From positions 1-64,000 of the forward strand of contig JBAKBP010004462.1 of NCBI GenBank assembly GCA_037953745.1: a stretch of 64,000 nt of DNA, in the 5' to 3' direction. Below the pieces are notes generated by a model that was given only the letters and a program-made list of their open reading frames with translations, made no database searches and was not told the DNA's origin. Positions 10,954 to 21,791 of the stretch are shown one piece after another (position 1 is the first letter of the stretch; each line of letters starts with the position of its first letter). This DNA comes from Lithodes maja (Eukaryota; Arthropoda; Malacostraca; Decapoda; Lithodidae). The translations under genes and the position numbers were made by a program.

Positions 10954-12252
10954 TCAATACTTCTCTCTCTGTAATGGTGATGCTGTAGGGATATCAATGA
11001 GGTCTTCTGTTGTAAAAACTGATGCAAAGAAGCTATTGAGGGCATTACTCATTTGTACTTCGTCTTTGGTATATTCTCCATTTTCATCGACTAACGGTCC
11101 AACAGTTGAAGTAACTACTCTCTTCTTTCTGATATAATTATAGAAATCTTTTGGGTTTGTTTTCCTTTGATTTGCAACATGTAACTCCAGGGTCTTTTTA
11201 CTCTGCTTAATTAACTTTTGGGGTTTGCGTCGTAGTTCTACAAATTTCACCCGTTCTACGTAATTTTGTGAGGATTTTAATCTATCATTAGCAACATTTT
11301 TAGCAAGCAGACAGTTTGAAATATCTCTATTCCACCATTTGGGCTTATCATTATGGCCTGTACGCCGTATTTTCAATGGTATGCAGTCTTGCACTGCTTT
11401 TAGGTAAGTGTTTGCGAATGATTCCCAAGATGTATTCATGTAGTTATTGTTAATTAGAAAGCTCCAGTAAGTATCTTTAAACATTGCTCTAAGTTTACGA
11501 AAGTTTGCTTGCTTGAAATTAGGGACTTTCTCGATGCTACTATTTGGTTTGTTACTAGTAAACTTTAAACTGAAAGTTATCGTACGATGGTCGCTGTTGC
11601 TGAATTCATCACCTACATTCAAATTCTCTATCAATTCTGCTTTTGTTGAAAGTACAAGGTCAAGGATATTATTTCCACGGGTTGGAGATCTAACAAATTG
11701 ATATAGCGAACTCTCTTGCAAGTTTGCATACAGCTCTTGTCCAGAGTGTGAAGTAATACTATCTCCCCACTTGGTCATAGGTAAATTGAAGTCGCCAAAA
11801 ATTACTGTATCTTGCGAGTTACTTAAGCCTGCAATTTGCTCATAAATTTCTCGGTCAGTTTGCACTGATTGAGCTGGAGGTCTGTATATTAGTGCAAGTA
11901 TTATTTTTGTACCTTTATTATTCTTTATTAGCACATAGGATGTGTCGACGATCACAATTTGAGGTTTTGACACGAGGGTCGGGTTAAGACTTTCTTTGAT
12001 AAACAATAAAACTCCACCTCCATTTCTATTAATTTGGCTTTTCTCAAACATTACATAACCGGGAAGTGAATACTCTGCTAAAATGTCTCTGTCTTCTGTA
12101 TTGAGCCAAGATTCCGTTATCCCAATAACATCGTAATTTTCTGTAAACGCTAGTTCCTCTAAATCTGAAAATTTATTGCGTATGCTACGAGCGTTTGCAT
12201 AGAAAACATTTAAAGTTTTGGATTTGGAATTCACAGAACGCTCATTATTCAA
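10954..12252 (-). pseudogene. CR1-like ORF2, endonuclease domain and RT start
   Basis: A 432-residue frame begins with an apurinic-type endonuclease: NARS near 20-23, the glutamate of TESWL near 46-50, GDFN at 153-156 and SDH at 220-222. These are the usual catalytic landmarks of LINE endonucleases that nick the target. The linker then runs to the RT start, where the frame ends early by a frameshift near 10960. The end matches the first codons of the window's open copy, which shows what precedes that copy outside the window. Confidence 0.85.
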
Positions 12253-12289
12253 ATTATTGGTTCTGCTCGGATCTACATTTATGTACCTG

Positions 12290-12545
12290 TCTGCCCTCAG
12301 TCCTCAATCCTCGTCCCTGGTTGTCCTCGGTCCTCGGTGTCCTTGATCATTGTCCCTAGTGGTCCTCGAACCTCGCTGTCCTCGATCATTGTCTCTGGTT
12401 TTCCTCCGTTCTCGCTGTCCTCGATTGTCGTCCCGGGTAGTTCTCGGTCCTCGATCGTCGCCCCTGGTCACCACGGTCCTCGATCCTCATCTCTGGTGGT
12501 CCTTGGGCCTCGAACCTCGTCCCTGGTGGTCCTTGGTTGGCTCTG
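12290..12545 (-). repeat. Imperfect minisatellite between CR1 ORF1 and ORF2
   Basis: Words of the type GTCCTCGGTCCTCG / TCCCTGGTGGTCCT recur about every 24-36 bases. On the coding strand it encodes an RG/QG-rich, probably disordered tail of ORF1. Confidence 0.7.
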
Positions 12546-12905
12546 CTTTTTCTCTGAAAATCCTCTACTGCATTGTGAAGCAGGCGGCCAAATCTTGCTG
12601 CTCCCACCTGGTTCAGATGGACTCCATCCGCTACAAACAGATGATCTTCATGGTAGAATTCATTCCAGGTATTGAAGAATCCAACGTTTTCCTCCCTGCA
12701 GAGGTCAGCCAGACGACGATTTACGCTAGTGGCTATATTGAAGAATTGGCTATTAACACCGATCCAGGGGACGGTCCCTGATATGATGACTCTGCGTGAC
12801 TTTTCGTTATACTTCTGAATCAGCTTCCGGTACTTCAGCATGAGGTCCTCCGATCGGGTCCGCTGCATGTCATTAGATCCGATATGAATAACGTAAATAC
12901 ACAAG
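12386..12905 (-). pseudogene. CR1 ORF1 fragment, SGNH esterase domain plus RG-rich tail
   Basis: The frame shows IHIGSND (the GxND block) near its start and DGVHLNQVGAARF (the Asp-His catalytic block) further on, the spacing expected of SGNH/GDSL hydrolases. CR1 elements are known to carry such an esterase in ORF1. The nucleophile serine block is missing because the element is 5'-truncated. After the esterase comes a tail rich in Arg, Gly, Pro and Gln encoded by a minisatellite. The role of the esterase in transposition is unsettled. Confidence 0.75.
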
Positions 12906-13565
12906 ACAATACACAAAACAACACTTCATCATCTCTTAGTATTCTTGGTGTTTGTTTTTCTCCAGACCTTTCTTGGAAAGATCATATTAATAGCACTCTT
13001 GCTAAATCATCTTTCCAGAAGTAAGGTGTGCACAATCGTCTGCGTGGGTTCTTCACCCCCGCACAGCTTCTTGCTCTGTATAGGGGAACAGTGCGCCCAT
13101 GTATCAAGTATTGTTCACAAATGTTTGGAGGTTACACCAATACTACACTTTTCGAAAGGGTAGAGTCAAAAGTATTTTGTATTATCAACTCACTTTCTAT
13201 TACTAACTCCCTACAATCTCTCTCTCTATGCGCCGCAATGTTGCATCTCTCTTACATATCTACCGCTATTATAATATCCAGTGTTTTTCAGAGCTTCCTC
13301 AGTGCATACCTCCTCCCTACTCCTATTCTGTCCAGCTCTCTAACTAAAGAGTGAACAGATTTTCCCAGGCTTTTCTCTACTCAACAAGTACACTTTGAAA
13401 CTCTCTCCTTTAATTTGTCTTTCGCTCATCCTATGGCTTTTAGGTCTTCAAGTTCCGTGCATCCAGACATTTTTAATCTAACGTACCTTGAATTTGGCTC
13501 TCTGTCACTCTTTCAACTGAGGGGGAGACGCTTGTTACAGGCAGCTATGCTTATGGTCTTCTACA

Positions 13566-14283
13566 TACGTATAGAAATATAGGGACTTCTAGCGATCTTA
13601 GGGGTAACGTTTTATAAGTAATATGTATTAATCCAAACAAACCCTTTCCTTAAACTTTTAAAATAATAGCTAGAATATAAGTACATAATGTGTCATGGGA
13701 TACTAAAAGGGTTAAATAATAGCACCGAAGAACTTTAGCCTCTTCAGCATATGGACGTATTTTGCTATCACTCTAATTACAAGGTGAAGAACCAGCATAG
13801 GCCGCAACAGTTGTGGGTAAACACGCAAAAGCAGATTGTAGACGTAAGTATATTCAACGTTTACCGTGAAGGCTTCTTCAAGGATAACACATATTTGTAT
13901 TTGTGTTTAGCTTAACTGAAAAGGCCATCAGCCAGTCAGGACTGTTAGGCCATACTAAAACAAAATGTTAATTGCTAAGACCCTCATAATTCTGGAGTGT
14001 GATAGAGGCAAGTATCACAATCCAGTATACATCAGAGGTTCATAAGCAAGTAACAACAATACAATAATAAAAGCAACAACGCCTGACAAGAATAGTGCCA
14101 GGACAAACACATTCTTAGAGAGCGTTGACTGTCTACCTCATCATATGCTATTACAAAGGGAAGAAGCTACTTGGTCCTGTGAACTTAAGAAACAATAGTT
14201 CAAAAACATAGCACACAAACGTACGCTTTAAAAACACGAACAGAGGATATAGAATAAAACACCACCACTAAAGATTAAACTCG
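13566..14283. other. Spacer with half of a family C MITE
   Basis: Around 13620-13713 lies a half MITE ending in CTAAAAGGGTTAA. The remainder, about 13900-14283, may be the 3' UTR of the RNase H LINE relic beside it. No gene seen. Confidence 0.45.
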
Positions 14284-15120
14284 AGTTACAACTCTCTGAA
14301 TAAATTGGTCTCTTTCAAGTTTGTCATCAATTTCTCAACCACACCAACATCCCCATCCCCCAGGATCGAGTCCAAAGTGATGGGGAGGTTATTCCACCTG
14401 CAGTACACCAAGAGAGGGCTACGCTCCTCAACAAATCTACCACAGGACACAAGGATGTGATTTATGATAGAATCCTGCCACAGGTGGTACATTGCAGTGG
14501 GAATGCACGATGCATGTAAAGTTTCATGTGTCAATAGGGTACAGTTCATTCTAAGCCTTGCAAGGACCATCTCTTCTCTGCGAGAGCAACGTGTAGCAAA
14601 TGGTCAAACCCCAAGGGTAGGCTTGACTGAATGAACAACCAGGTCGGTTCACTGACTTTGCCACACAAGATTAATTGATTGCTTATCAAAAGAAAGACTT
14701 GACGGTAGATCCCGAGGGACGTCTCACAGCCCTTCAAGTTCTACTGCCAATTTTGCTAGTTTTTCAGACTGCTCATTGCCAAAAATAAGACAATGACCAG
14801 GCACTTAAATTACAGAGAAGGATTTACAACTTAAGTGTAACGCATTGACAACGTGGCCCTGGATTTCAAAAGAATCTGTTCTACATAAATCAATTGCATG
14901 AAGGGCTGACTTAGAATCTGAACAAATAACAAAGCTGTCATGTAGAGAATTTTCAGCAGAATCTATGGAACGGTGAATCGCACAAAGTTCAGAAGCGAAT
15001 ACAGACGTTTGTATCGGCAACCGGTACCCGAGGCAGGATTCATATGACCACACACATGCTCCAACTCATTCATCCATCAGTGTAGCCATCAGTGTAGAGG
15101 TGGAAAGAAGCTAGGTGACT
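14284..15120 (-). pseudogene. RNase H domain relic of another LINE
   Basis: Minus-strand pieces read SVFASELCAIHRSID and FVICSDSKSALHAID (14805-15053), the ExxA and DSKSAL blocks of a LINE RNase H domain. Further pieces (14546-14737, 14286-14570) include HILVSCGRFVEERS, like the usual C-terminal HxLxxC region. Such a domain after the RT is found in I-type and related clades and is absent from the other LINEs here. Frames are broken, and no RT was found upstream. Confidence 0.65.
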
Positions 15121-16223
15121 AATGAGGACAGATCGAAAAAGATGGCGAAATTCCACCTCCGGCACTTGATGTTTAGGGGAAGGATGCCACTACGTTTTGA
15201 AAATAATATTGAACTGTTCTCAAGGCGCTATCTTTAATACTACAAGCTGATCAACTCTACTCACCTGACAATCATTTCAGCTTGCCTACCCAACACCCTA
15301 TGTTAATTGCGACTTTCCGACTTTCCACCGCCCCTCAGGGCCTAAATGACCTTGGTGAGCGTTTTGTTGTTGGTTTTCCTTCATTATTAACCCATCCCAT
15401 GTGTTATCAGGAAAACAAAAATTAAAAGTGGCTGGGCCAGGAGTAAACATCTATAATAAATCGCTTGGGGTCCACCAGGTTAAACTACTGTCGGTAGAGC
15501 ACCTAGATCACCAGATGCTCCATCTGCATACTCTCTTGGACCACCCAACAAGGCTTCTACTAGACTACGTCTCAGCAGAGTGCTTAGACCACCTGGCACT
15601 GCCCCTGCACACCTGGACCTGCTGAGGAACTAATTAGTTTAATTACCAGTACGACGTCCAATTCATTTGGCGTCTTACCAGCATACTCACACATAACACT
15701 TGGACCTGCCATGGAACCAGTGCTTATATTGTCTAGTATAGTGCCTCGCTTGACGCGAGCCGACCTTAAGAAGAAGAAGACGAAGGCACCATGATGCAAC
15801 TATGACAAGAGTCGTGGCCCTCTTCATACAACTGTGAAAAAGACATCTCCTGATTCCCCATTGCCTCTGACCCCAGGAAAAATATCAACCTCTTAGAAGT
15901 AAAGGTACATAAGTATTGCAGTTCCCGCTATTTTAGGATCTCTTCTACCCTAAAGTCAGTTATACAATACACTTCTATCCTTATTATAATTTCCTTCGTA
16001 TTCCATTGTAATACATACTTATGTTTTTCGAAAAGTATATCAAGATTATAACTTTATGAGTAACTACACCGCAGCATTAAGATAATCTGTAACAAATTTG
16101 ATGAAAAATCGTGTAAACTCCAGAGAGTAAAACATGGTTCTGGAAATCCTGTGAGCGAAAATTATACGAACAGTAAACCCTCTATTTATACTAATTATTT
16201 CGCATTAATTATATTTTAGGTGT

Positions 16224-16225
<2 letters not shown>
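15121..16225. other. Intergenic DNA, nothing recognised
   Basis: A stretch at 15480-15620 has repeated words (GACCACC, CTAGACTAC) like a decayed minisatellite. Small frames there show no domain. Confidence 0.4.
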
Positions 16226-16256
<31 letters not shown>

Positions 16257-16798
16257 TATTCCAACTTACTTCCTCTCGGGCATAGGCTGAGAGCCTTAAC
16301 ATTCACCGCTTTACAATGAACAGTGAAGCCCGTGAGGTCTTGTTCCAGTCTAGGGAGTGAGACATGTGAAGCACGTAGAGTACAACGAGCACCTGCCATC
16401 TTGCCTTCACATGAGGCACGGTGCTCACTCATGGCCCGAAACGACCCCATCTCTGAAGCCATCTCGTTCCCCGTGCTTCACTGTCTCACCCTCTACACTC
16501 GGACTCTCACACTTACACACACACAACGCCACCTGTTGAGCAGATAACTCACCAGGCATTGCACCCCTATAGCATATTTTGAATATGGGAATATTCATAC
16601 AGTGCTATTTAATCAGGGAACAATGAGGGTATTTTATTGACGTTTCGGTGGGCTTTGTGGTAATGCACTGATACTAGGTACAGCACAAATTCCATCCCAA
16701 TAATATCTTCCCATTGATACATCGGGATTTGAACCCGGGACCTTTGGATTACCAGGCCAGTGGCAAGACCACTCCACCACACCTCCCCTTAGATTAGA
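16226..16798 (-). mobile_element. tRNA-derived SINE with poly(A) tail
   Basis: On the minus strand the element opens with a tRNA-like head: an A-box-like TGGTGGAGTGGTC (16768-16780) and a B box GGTTCAAATCC (16725-16735), the internal RNA polymerase III promoter. A unique body of about 450 bp follows and it ends in 28 A (T-run at 16226-16253). A second copy on the plus strand at 52590-53567 shares head, body and tail, interrupted by a MITE. It encodes no protein and must depend on a LINE. Confidence 0.8.
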
Positions 16799-16973
16799 CA
16801 TCATTATCTAGAAATTGTGTCTGTGGATAAATGAGATCTAAATGAATTACCTCTTTGGTTGCAAGAGGCCTTTCCATTAGTTGTAATAATCAGCTTATGT
16901 TACTAAGAAGAAAATAAAAATAAAACTCAAAGGGTTAACGAAGGAGTGTCAATACATTGCTTTAATTTCGTAT

Positions 16974-17180
16974 CGGTGAGCAGACAACTCAATCAGTAGA
17001 CCATTTCAACCAGTAATTCTCAACCAGTACCATATCAACCAACATTGTTAGGTTAGGTAAGGTAAAGTTATATTAATACTTTATATTGACACTGGTTTGG
17101 TTGAACCTGGTTGATTTGGCGCTGGTTGAAATCTACTGGGTGAAATGGTCTACTGGTGGAATTGTTCGGAGACCCTTCAT
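16974..17180. mobile_element. Short palindromic element rich in AACCAGT words
   Basis: CAGTAGACCATTTCAACCAGT near 16995 pairs with its complement near 17135-17155, and CAACCAG blocks between also pair. Likely a foldback MITE. No target duplication is clear. Confidence 0.55.
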
Positions 17181-17483
17181 ATTACTTGGATTCTCACGTA
17201 CATTATTGGCGAACTATTGACTCCAGCTGTACCTCGCACCAGTAACTATGCTGCGTATGTCATTAGCTGATAGGCCACATAGTTTCTGACTCCTGGGCTG
17301 CTAATTTCAAATGTGTTATCCCATTCAGATGAGGCACTTCGAATATTTGGCGTTTCTCATTTGATTGGCTTCTAACTACATATGGAAAGTCCCTTACATT
17401 TATTATAAACATACCTGCATAGCAGTGTTTGGTATTGCACACACGGTATCGACTATTTAGTATACACCATCAATCAGCAATGG
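17181..17483. other. Intergenic DNA, nothing recognised
   Basis: Between the palindromic element and the next MITE I see no coding signal, promoter or repeat family. Confidence 0.4.
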
Positions 17484-17487
17484 CTAA

Positions 17488-17690
17488 CTCTTTGAGTACC
17501 AGCGACGTGTGTTGTATTATAGTCTAGCTGTATTTAGACATTATGCAGCTTAGGAAGGATCTGTGGCAGTTAAAAGGGTTGGTTGTGATAGTTTGAAGCC
17601 ATATTATTGCTAGAGGTCCTTCCAAATCTGAATAAAATCGTCTAATAGTTGCCAAATTATAATGAAAAGAACATCACCGTAATGTATGGG
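17488..17690. mobile_element. Family C MITE
   Basis: 203 bp flanked by CTAA (decayed TTAA, 17484-17487) and TTAA (17691-17694). The inner blocks TTAGGAAGGATC and GGTCCTTCCAAATCTG are inverted, as in the other copies. It lacks the LINE tail seen in the 6076 copy and so serves as its empty-site control. Confidence 0.7.
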
Positions 17691-17792
17691 TTAAAATAAC
17701 TAGTGTTAGGCATGTTAGAGTATTGCACAATAGCACAGCACTGAGAGATTAATTGTAACCTCTTTACAAACATTAAGTTCTTCACCTGACAA

Positions 17793-18084
17793 TAATTATG
17801 TGACCCCTGATTACCATATAATTATGTGACCCCTGATTACCGTATAATTGTGTGACCCCTGATTACCGTATAATTATGTGACCCCTGATTACCGTATAAT
17901 TATGTGACCCCTGATTACCGTATAATTATGTGACCCCTGATTACCGTATAATTGTGTGACCCCTGATTACCGTATAATTATGTGACCCCTGATTACCGTA
18001 TAATTATGTGACCCCTGATTACCGTATAATTATGTGACCCCTGATTACCGTATAATTATGTGACCCCTGATTACCGTATAATTT
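17793..18084. repeat. 26-bp tandem repeat, 11 copies
   Basis: The unit ATAATTATGTGACCCCTGATTACCGT is repeated 11 times with almost no divergence. The first unit has CAT for CGT, and units 3 and 7 share one A-to-G change. There are no unique spacers between units. Confidence 0.95.
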
Positions 18085-18114
18085 TTAATGCTAAGTAAAG
18101 TGGTCTATTATTAA

Positions 18115-18310
18115 CCTTTTTCAGTATTATGTTGCTTAATATTCTTGATTTATTCCGGATATCACGATACAACATTATTCAGCCTAGCAAGGAACTCTAG
18201 TAATCATAGGGGTAAAATCTACCTCAATTCAACATTTAACTCACAAAAATAAACTTCTAAACTAAAGAAAATCGTTTAATAATAGCCAAAATACTGGTAG
18301 GCTGAAAAGA
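18115..18310. mobile_element. Family C MITE (diverged)
   Basis: 196 bp between TTAA (18111-18114) and CTAA (18311-18314), with termini CCTTTTTCAGTATTATG and the complement of its counterpart. It abuts the 26-bp array. Confidence 0.6.
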
Positions 18311-18314
18311 CTAA

Positions 18315-18574
18315 GCAAAGCAAAATCAAAATAAAGCGTTGGTGGTACTGCAAGAGTGAAGTCGCAAGATAAACTTTTGTTTTGTTTGTTTTTGTTTTTG
18401 TTTTGTATTTTTGTCTCGCTGGCATTCGAATAACATCCTTTGTCTGGAGTACAAACACGGTGGGGGGAGGGGGGGGGGGTCTCCTTTATGATTCATCATA
18501 CCCACCAGCAAGCAATTTTATTCTGAGTTAGAAGGGAGTTTAGTGATTAATTATGAGCTGTGATTTATGAAAGG
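18315..18574. other. Spacer with a block also present near 19280-19360
   Basis: The words ATAACATCCTTTGTC and CAAACACGG at 18428-18460 recur at 19326-19357 beside similar flanks, so a diverged duplication is likely. It also holds a TTTTG-rich run and a G-run. No gene. Confidence 0.45.
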
Positions 18575-18578
18575 TTAA

Positions 18579-18954
18579 GGGAGGACACCTGCTTTTTTCC
18601 GCTTTATCTCCTTTTCTCTCTTTCTCTGGCTTGTATCAATTCGGCCCTATTCAGCCAACTGTTTTGAGACGTTTATCCCCATCCAGGTGTCGATTTCATC
18701 ATGGCGAGCTATAGCAAGCCAGCATTGTATGGAGAAATCCGGCTTCGCCGGAGAAATTTTTCTATCGAAAAATTTACAGATTTAGCTTGCTGTCAAAAAC
18801 AAATATATGTATGCTGGCTCGCTACCTCTCGCCAAAAAAAATATTGACACCTGAATGGGGGTAAGCGTCTTGAAACGGTATGCTGAATGGGGCCGAATAG
18901 ATACAAGCCAAAGAGAGAGGGAAAGAAAGAGAGACAACAATGAGGTGGGCTCCC
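18579..18954. mobile_element. Foldback MITE, family F (copy 2)
   Basis: 376 bp with TTAA on both sides (18575-18578, 18955-18958). The arms carry GGCTTGTATC, CAGGTGTCGAT and GCGAG words and the core has CCGGCTTCGCCGG. One end reads GGGAGGACACCTG, the other is the complement of GGGAGCCCACCTCA. Confidence 0.85.
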
Positions 18955-18958
18955 TTAA

Positions 18959-19560
18959 ATGAATGATGAGGGGAGAGGAGTGGGTTATGGTAGACATATT
19001 TTGGCTAACAATATATAAATTTACTCAGATTAGGAAGGACCTGTGAGAACCGGATGGGTACACTATTTTCATAATTCGTTTTCAGACTAGGACCCATAGA
19101 AATGAAAAAAATTAAAAAAATATCTTAACCAACTATTAAGTCTCTCAAAAGCTCCTTCCTTTACAAATTACATAATCTATAAATAGGTTTAATTAAATAT
19201 AGGTTGACGTCATTCCACTGATTAGATATATACAGGACAAAGTCGTCATACGTTAGCCAAAATAAAACTAAGAATAGATGGTGGACTGGTAAGATGAACC
19301 TCTCTGTGTGTCTCGCTCGCCGGCTAATAACATCCTTTGTCCGGACTCCAAACACGGGAAAAACTACGACATCTAAAGGAACAAGAGACAGTCAAGAGAG
19401 AGAGAGAGAGCGAGATAGAGAATACAAGACACACGTGCTTTACTATACTTTTATCTCTTGTTAATGTAGTATATTGGGAGAAAGTTTAATTACCTGTAAT
19501 TATCAAGGCCTGACACTTCTTTAGGACCAAGTACTCTGCGTGATCTGTGTATAGAGTAGG
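18959..19560. other. Spacer with decayed MITE halves
   Basis: It includes a family C-like fragment (19005-19070), the duplicated CATCCTTTGTCCGGA block (19326-19345) and a GA microsatellite (19398-19412). No gene. Confidence 0.45.
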
Positions 19561-19564
19561 TTAA

Positions 19565-19950
19565 GGGAGCCCACCTCGCTTGTTTCTCTTTCTCTCCCTC
19601 TCTCTTTGGCTTGTATTCATTCGGCTCCATTCAGCCTACTGTTTTAAGACGTTTACCCCCATCCAGGTGTAAATATTTTCCTGGCGAACGGTAGTGAGCC
19701 TGCATTTATATGTATTTGTGTTTTGACAGCAAGCTAAATTAGTACATTTTTCGATAGAACAATGTCTCCGGCGAAGCCGGCTTTCTCCATAAAATGCTGG
19801 CTCGCTATCGCTCGCCAGGAGGATATCGACACCTGGATGGGGATAAACGTCTTAAAACAGTTGGCTGAATGGGGCCGAATGGATACAACTTATACAAGCC
19901 AGGGAAAGAGAGAAAAGGAGAGAAAGATAACAAATGCCGGTGACCCCCCT
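19565..19950. mobile_element. Foldback MITE, family F (copy 3)
   Basis: TTAA at 19561-19564, then GGGAGCCCACCTCGCT, arms and core as in the family; the right end GGTGACCCCCCT is followed by CTAAA, a decayed TTAA. Confidence 0.8.
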
Positions 19951-20080
19951 AAAGACTATTCGTACGCCGTAGCGCAATAATATTATTATTATTAATACGT
20001 GAAATAGATTACATAAGTTCCCATGACAAATAAGTAAGAGTTGTAATGGTACATTTAGCTTGAATATATACCATAGTTAA

Positions 20081-20521
20081 CCCCTTCTGTACTGGCGACG
20101 TCTGTTTAATATTATTCTAGCTTGTATAAGACGATTTTAGTAAATTTGAAAAAAGGGCCTCTAGCATTTAACCCTTTCACGCATTTATTACGCAGAGGTT
20201 GCCAGATTAGCAATAAGAAATAAGAGTTCTCTCACTCTTATAATTACCTCTCCAAAATTAGTTTTCTGCCCACAGCTAACTCAAAGACAACTGCAGAGGT
20301 TGAAGTAACTAAACTAAAGGTTTCTAAATATCCCTGATGGTAACAAAGGCTTTTAAGTATCCCCAATAGGCTCAAAATCGCGTCATATGTCGGAGAGGGT
20401 TAACAGGCTTCGAACAATCTCACTGAACCCGTTTTACTACCTCAGATCCTTCGTAAACTGTATACAATCGTTTAAATACAGCAATAATATTATTAAATAG
20501 ACGTCGCCGGTACAGAAGGGG
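20081..20521. mobile_element. Family C MITE hosting a family D MITE
   Basis: TTAA at 20077-20080 and 20522-20525. Termini CCCCTTCTGTACTGGCGACGTC and the complement of GACGTCGCCGGTACAGAAGGG form a near-perfect inverted repeat of about 22 bp. Removing the nested element leaves about 209 bp, the family size. Confidence 0.85.
20172..20399. mobile_element. Family D MITE nested in family C
   Basis: 228 bp with TTAA at 20168-20171 and 20400-20403 and the terminus CCCTTTCACGCATTT. A second copy lies at 51506-52220 in opposite orientation, there split by another element. Confidence 0.85.
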
Positions 20522-20525
20522 TTAA

Positions 20526-20796
20526 CAGACATGTTGGTGATATAAACTGTATGTGATGCTAATATACCTCTACTCGTAATTTGCTGTGGTTAGGCTGTTT
20601 TCGATTTCACCCGCAAGCGAATTGCCTAGTTTACCCTATCTACGCAACCCTCTCTCTCTCTCTCTCTCATCGTATATTTAACCTTTCATAATCATAGTAT
20701 CATAATCCGGATCTTATGATAGCTCGTCTGCGCGACCTGGATATAATAATGCCACGGCTTAATTGGCCATTTCGAGGTGTCTTGGGGGTTTACTTC

Positions 20797-20848
<52 letters not shown>

Positions 20849-20968
20849 GGAACAGGTGGGAGAGAGGGATGGACGTAGAAGGAGGGATGGGTAAGGGGAC
20901 ATATTGGGAAGGGAGGAAAGTAAACGCTCTGAAAGAAGGAGTAGGGAGGGTAGAGAAGAGGAAAGGCA
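20526..20968. repeat. Spacer with CT/GA microsatellites and purine-rich tract
   Basis: CT run at 20649-20669, GA run at about 20798-20845, then purine-rich DNA to 20968. Purine-rich DNA of the same kind resumes at 50944, beyond U2, as expected if U1 and U2 inserted into one purine tract. Confidence 0.7.
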
Positions 20969-21544
20969 TGCCCCTTTCCCACTGATGCGATTTCATACGA
21001 TTTTCGTCGCCGAGGACGTAGTCTTGTCAATTCGCAACGAATTTATGCGACGTCAACGATTTTGACCGTTAAAAACCGTTGACAAGTTTACACTCGTCGA
21101 CGATGTCGCCGATGGGTAAGACTTAATCGGCGACATTATGCGACGTCTTCGGCAAATTGAGCGATGGTTCGCCGATAGCCTCGGCGAGAACTGTCACATT
21201 TGAATAAAATATTGCGAAATAATGCGAAGGATGAACGAATCCTCCGCGTATGTTCTGCGACGTCTTCGGCTAATTAAGCGATGGTTCGGCGAATACCTCG
21301 GCGAGATTATCCGAAAATGTTTGCATATATTTCATGGCACAAACATACGAACATATGAAAACGGGAGTCTGCAAAAAACCGATCGGCCCACACAAGGTAG
21401 ATCCCTGTCACACCCAACCCCAATTACAAGGCCTAATTATAGACCCAACTCACTAATGCCTTGAGGACTGACCTCACCAAAACAGTCAGAGATCGACACA
21501 AGATTACAGGGTCTGCAGAGTGCCGATTGGCCCACACCAAGCCA

Positions 21545-21791
21545 GGTGGGGAGATTGTAGGCACCAATCGATCAGGGCTAGACCCAGGTGAGGTTTTAGG
21601 CATGTGATAAAGAGTCGCTGGAACTCCTGTTTCATTTGCTTGGCCTCTCTTACTGATTTTCTTTGTGCCTCATTTACACAGAGCAATCCAGCTAGCTCTC
21701 ACAAACACCTCCTCCTCCTATCCACTTCACTACACTAAACATGCACACCACACTTCATTCCTCCACACCATAATAAAAATAAAATAAAATT
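21545..21791 (+). promoter_or_regulatory. LINE B 5' UTR / presumed internal promoter
   Basis: About 247 bp before the ORF start that recur at 63784-64000 at the head of another copy. LINE 5' UTRs commonly carry an internal pol II promoter; no specific promoter motif is proven here. Confidence 0.5.

Larger units (their letters stand above)
9236..12905 (-). mobile_element. CR1-like LINE, 5'-truncated, with esterase ORF1
   Basis: In minus-strand order it holds an SGNH-esterase ORF1 fragment, an RG-coding minisatellite, endonuclease, a broken RT, a 3' UTR and a 10-bp-repeat 3' end. The RT and 3' UTR match the plus-strand copy at 1-1970. It lies inside LINE B copy 1. The 5' end falls inside the esterase domain, so about half of ORF1 is missing. 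Confidence 0.85.
8333..13565 (+). mobile_element. Decayed LINE B copy 1, split by a CR1 insertion
   Basis: Segments 8333-9235 and 12906-13565 align in order with LINE B copy 2: 8340-8410 with 33695-33765, 8935-9235 with 34120-34420, and 12915-13360 with 34450-34920. The middle 9236-12905 is a minus-strand CR1 element absent from copy 2. The copy is 5'-truncated within the RT and riddled with stops. The 3' end decays near 13565 and no poly(A) survives. Confidence 0.8.

Noticed and set aside
12337..12781. Plus-strand frames over the CR1 ORF1 region
   Set aside because: They are shadows of the minus-strand esterase frame and its minisatellite.
15401..15799. Possible host exon
   Set aside because: Short frames only, with repeated words and no splice-site or domain support.
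17793..18084. CRISPR-like array
   Set aside because: The 26-bp units are contiguous with no unique spacers, and the window is eukaryotic.
20692..21030. Protein frames across the GA/CT tract
   Set aside because: Runs of Ser-Leu or Arg-Glu arise from the microsatellite on either strand.
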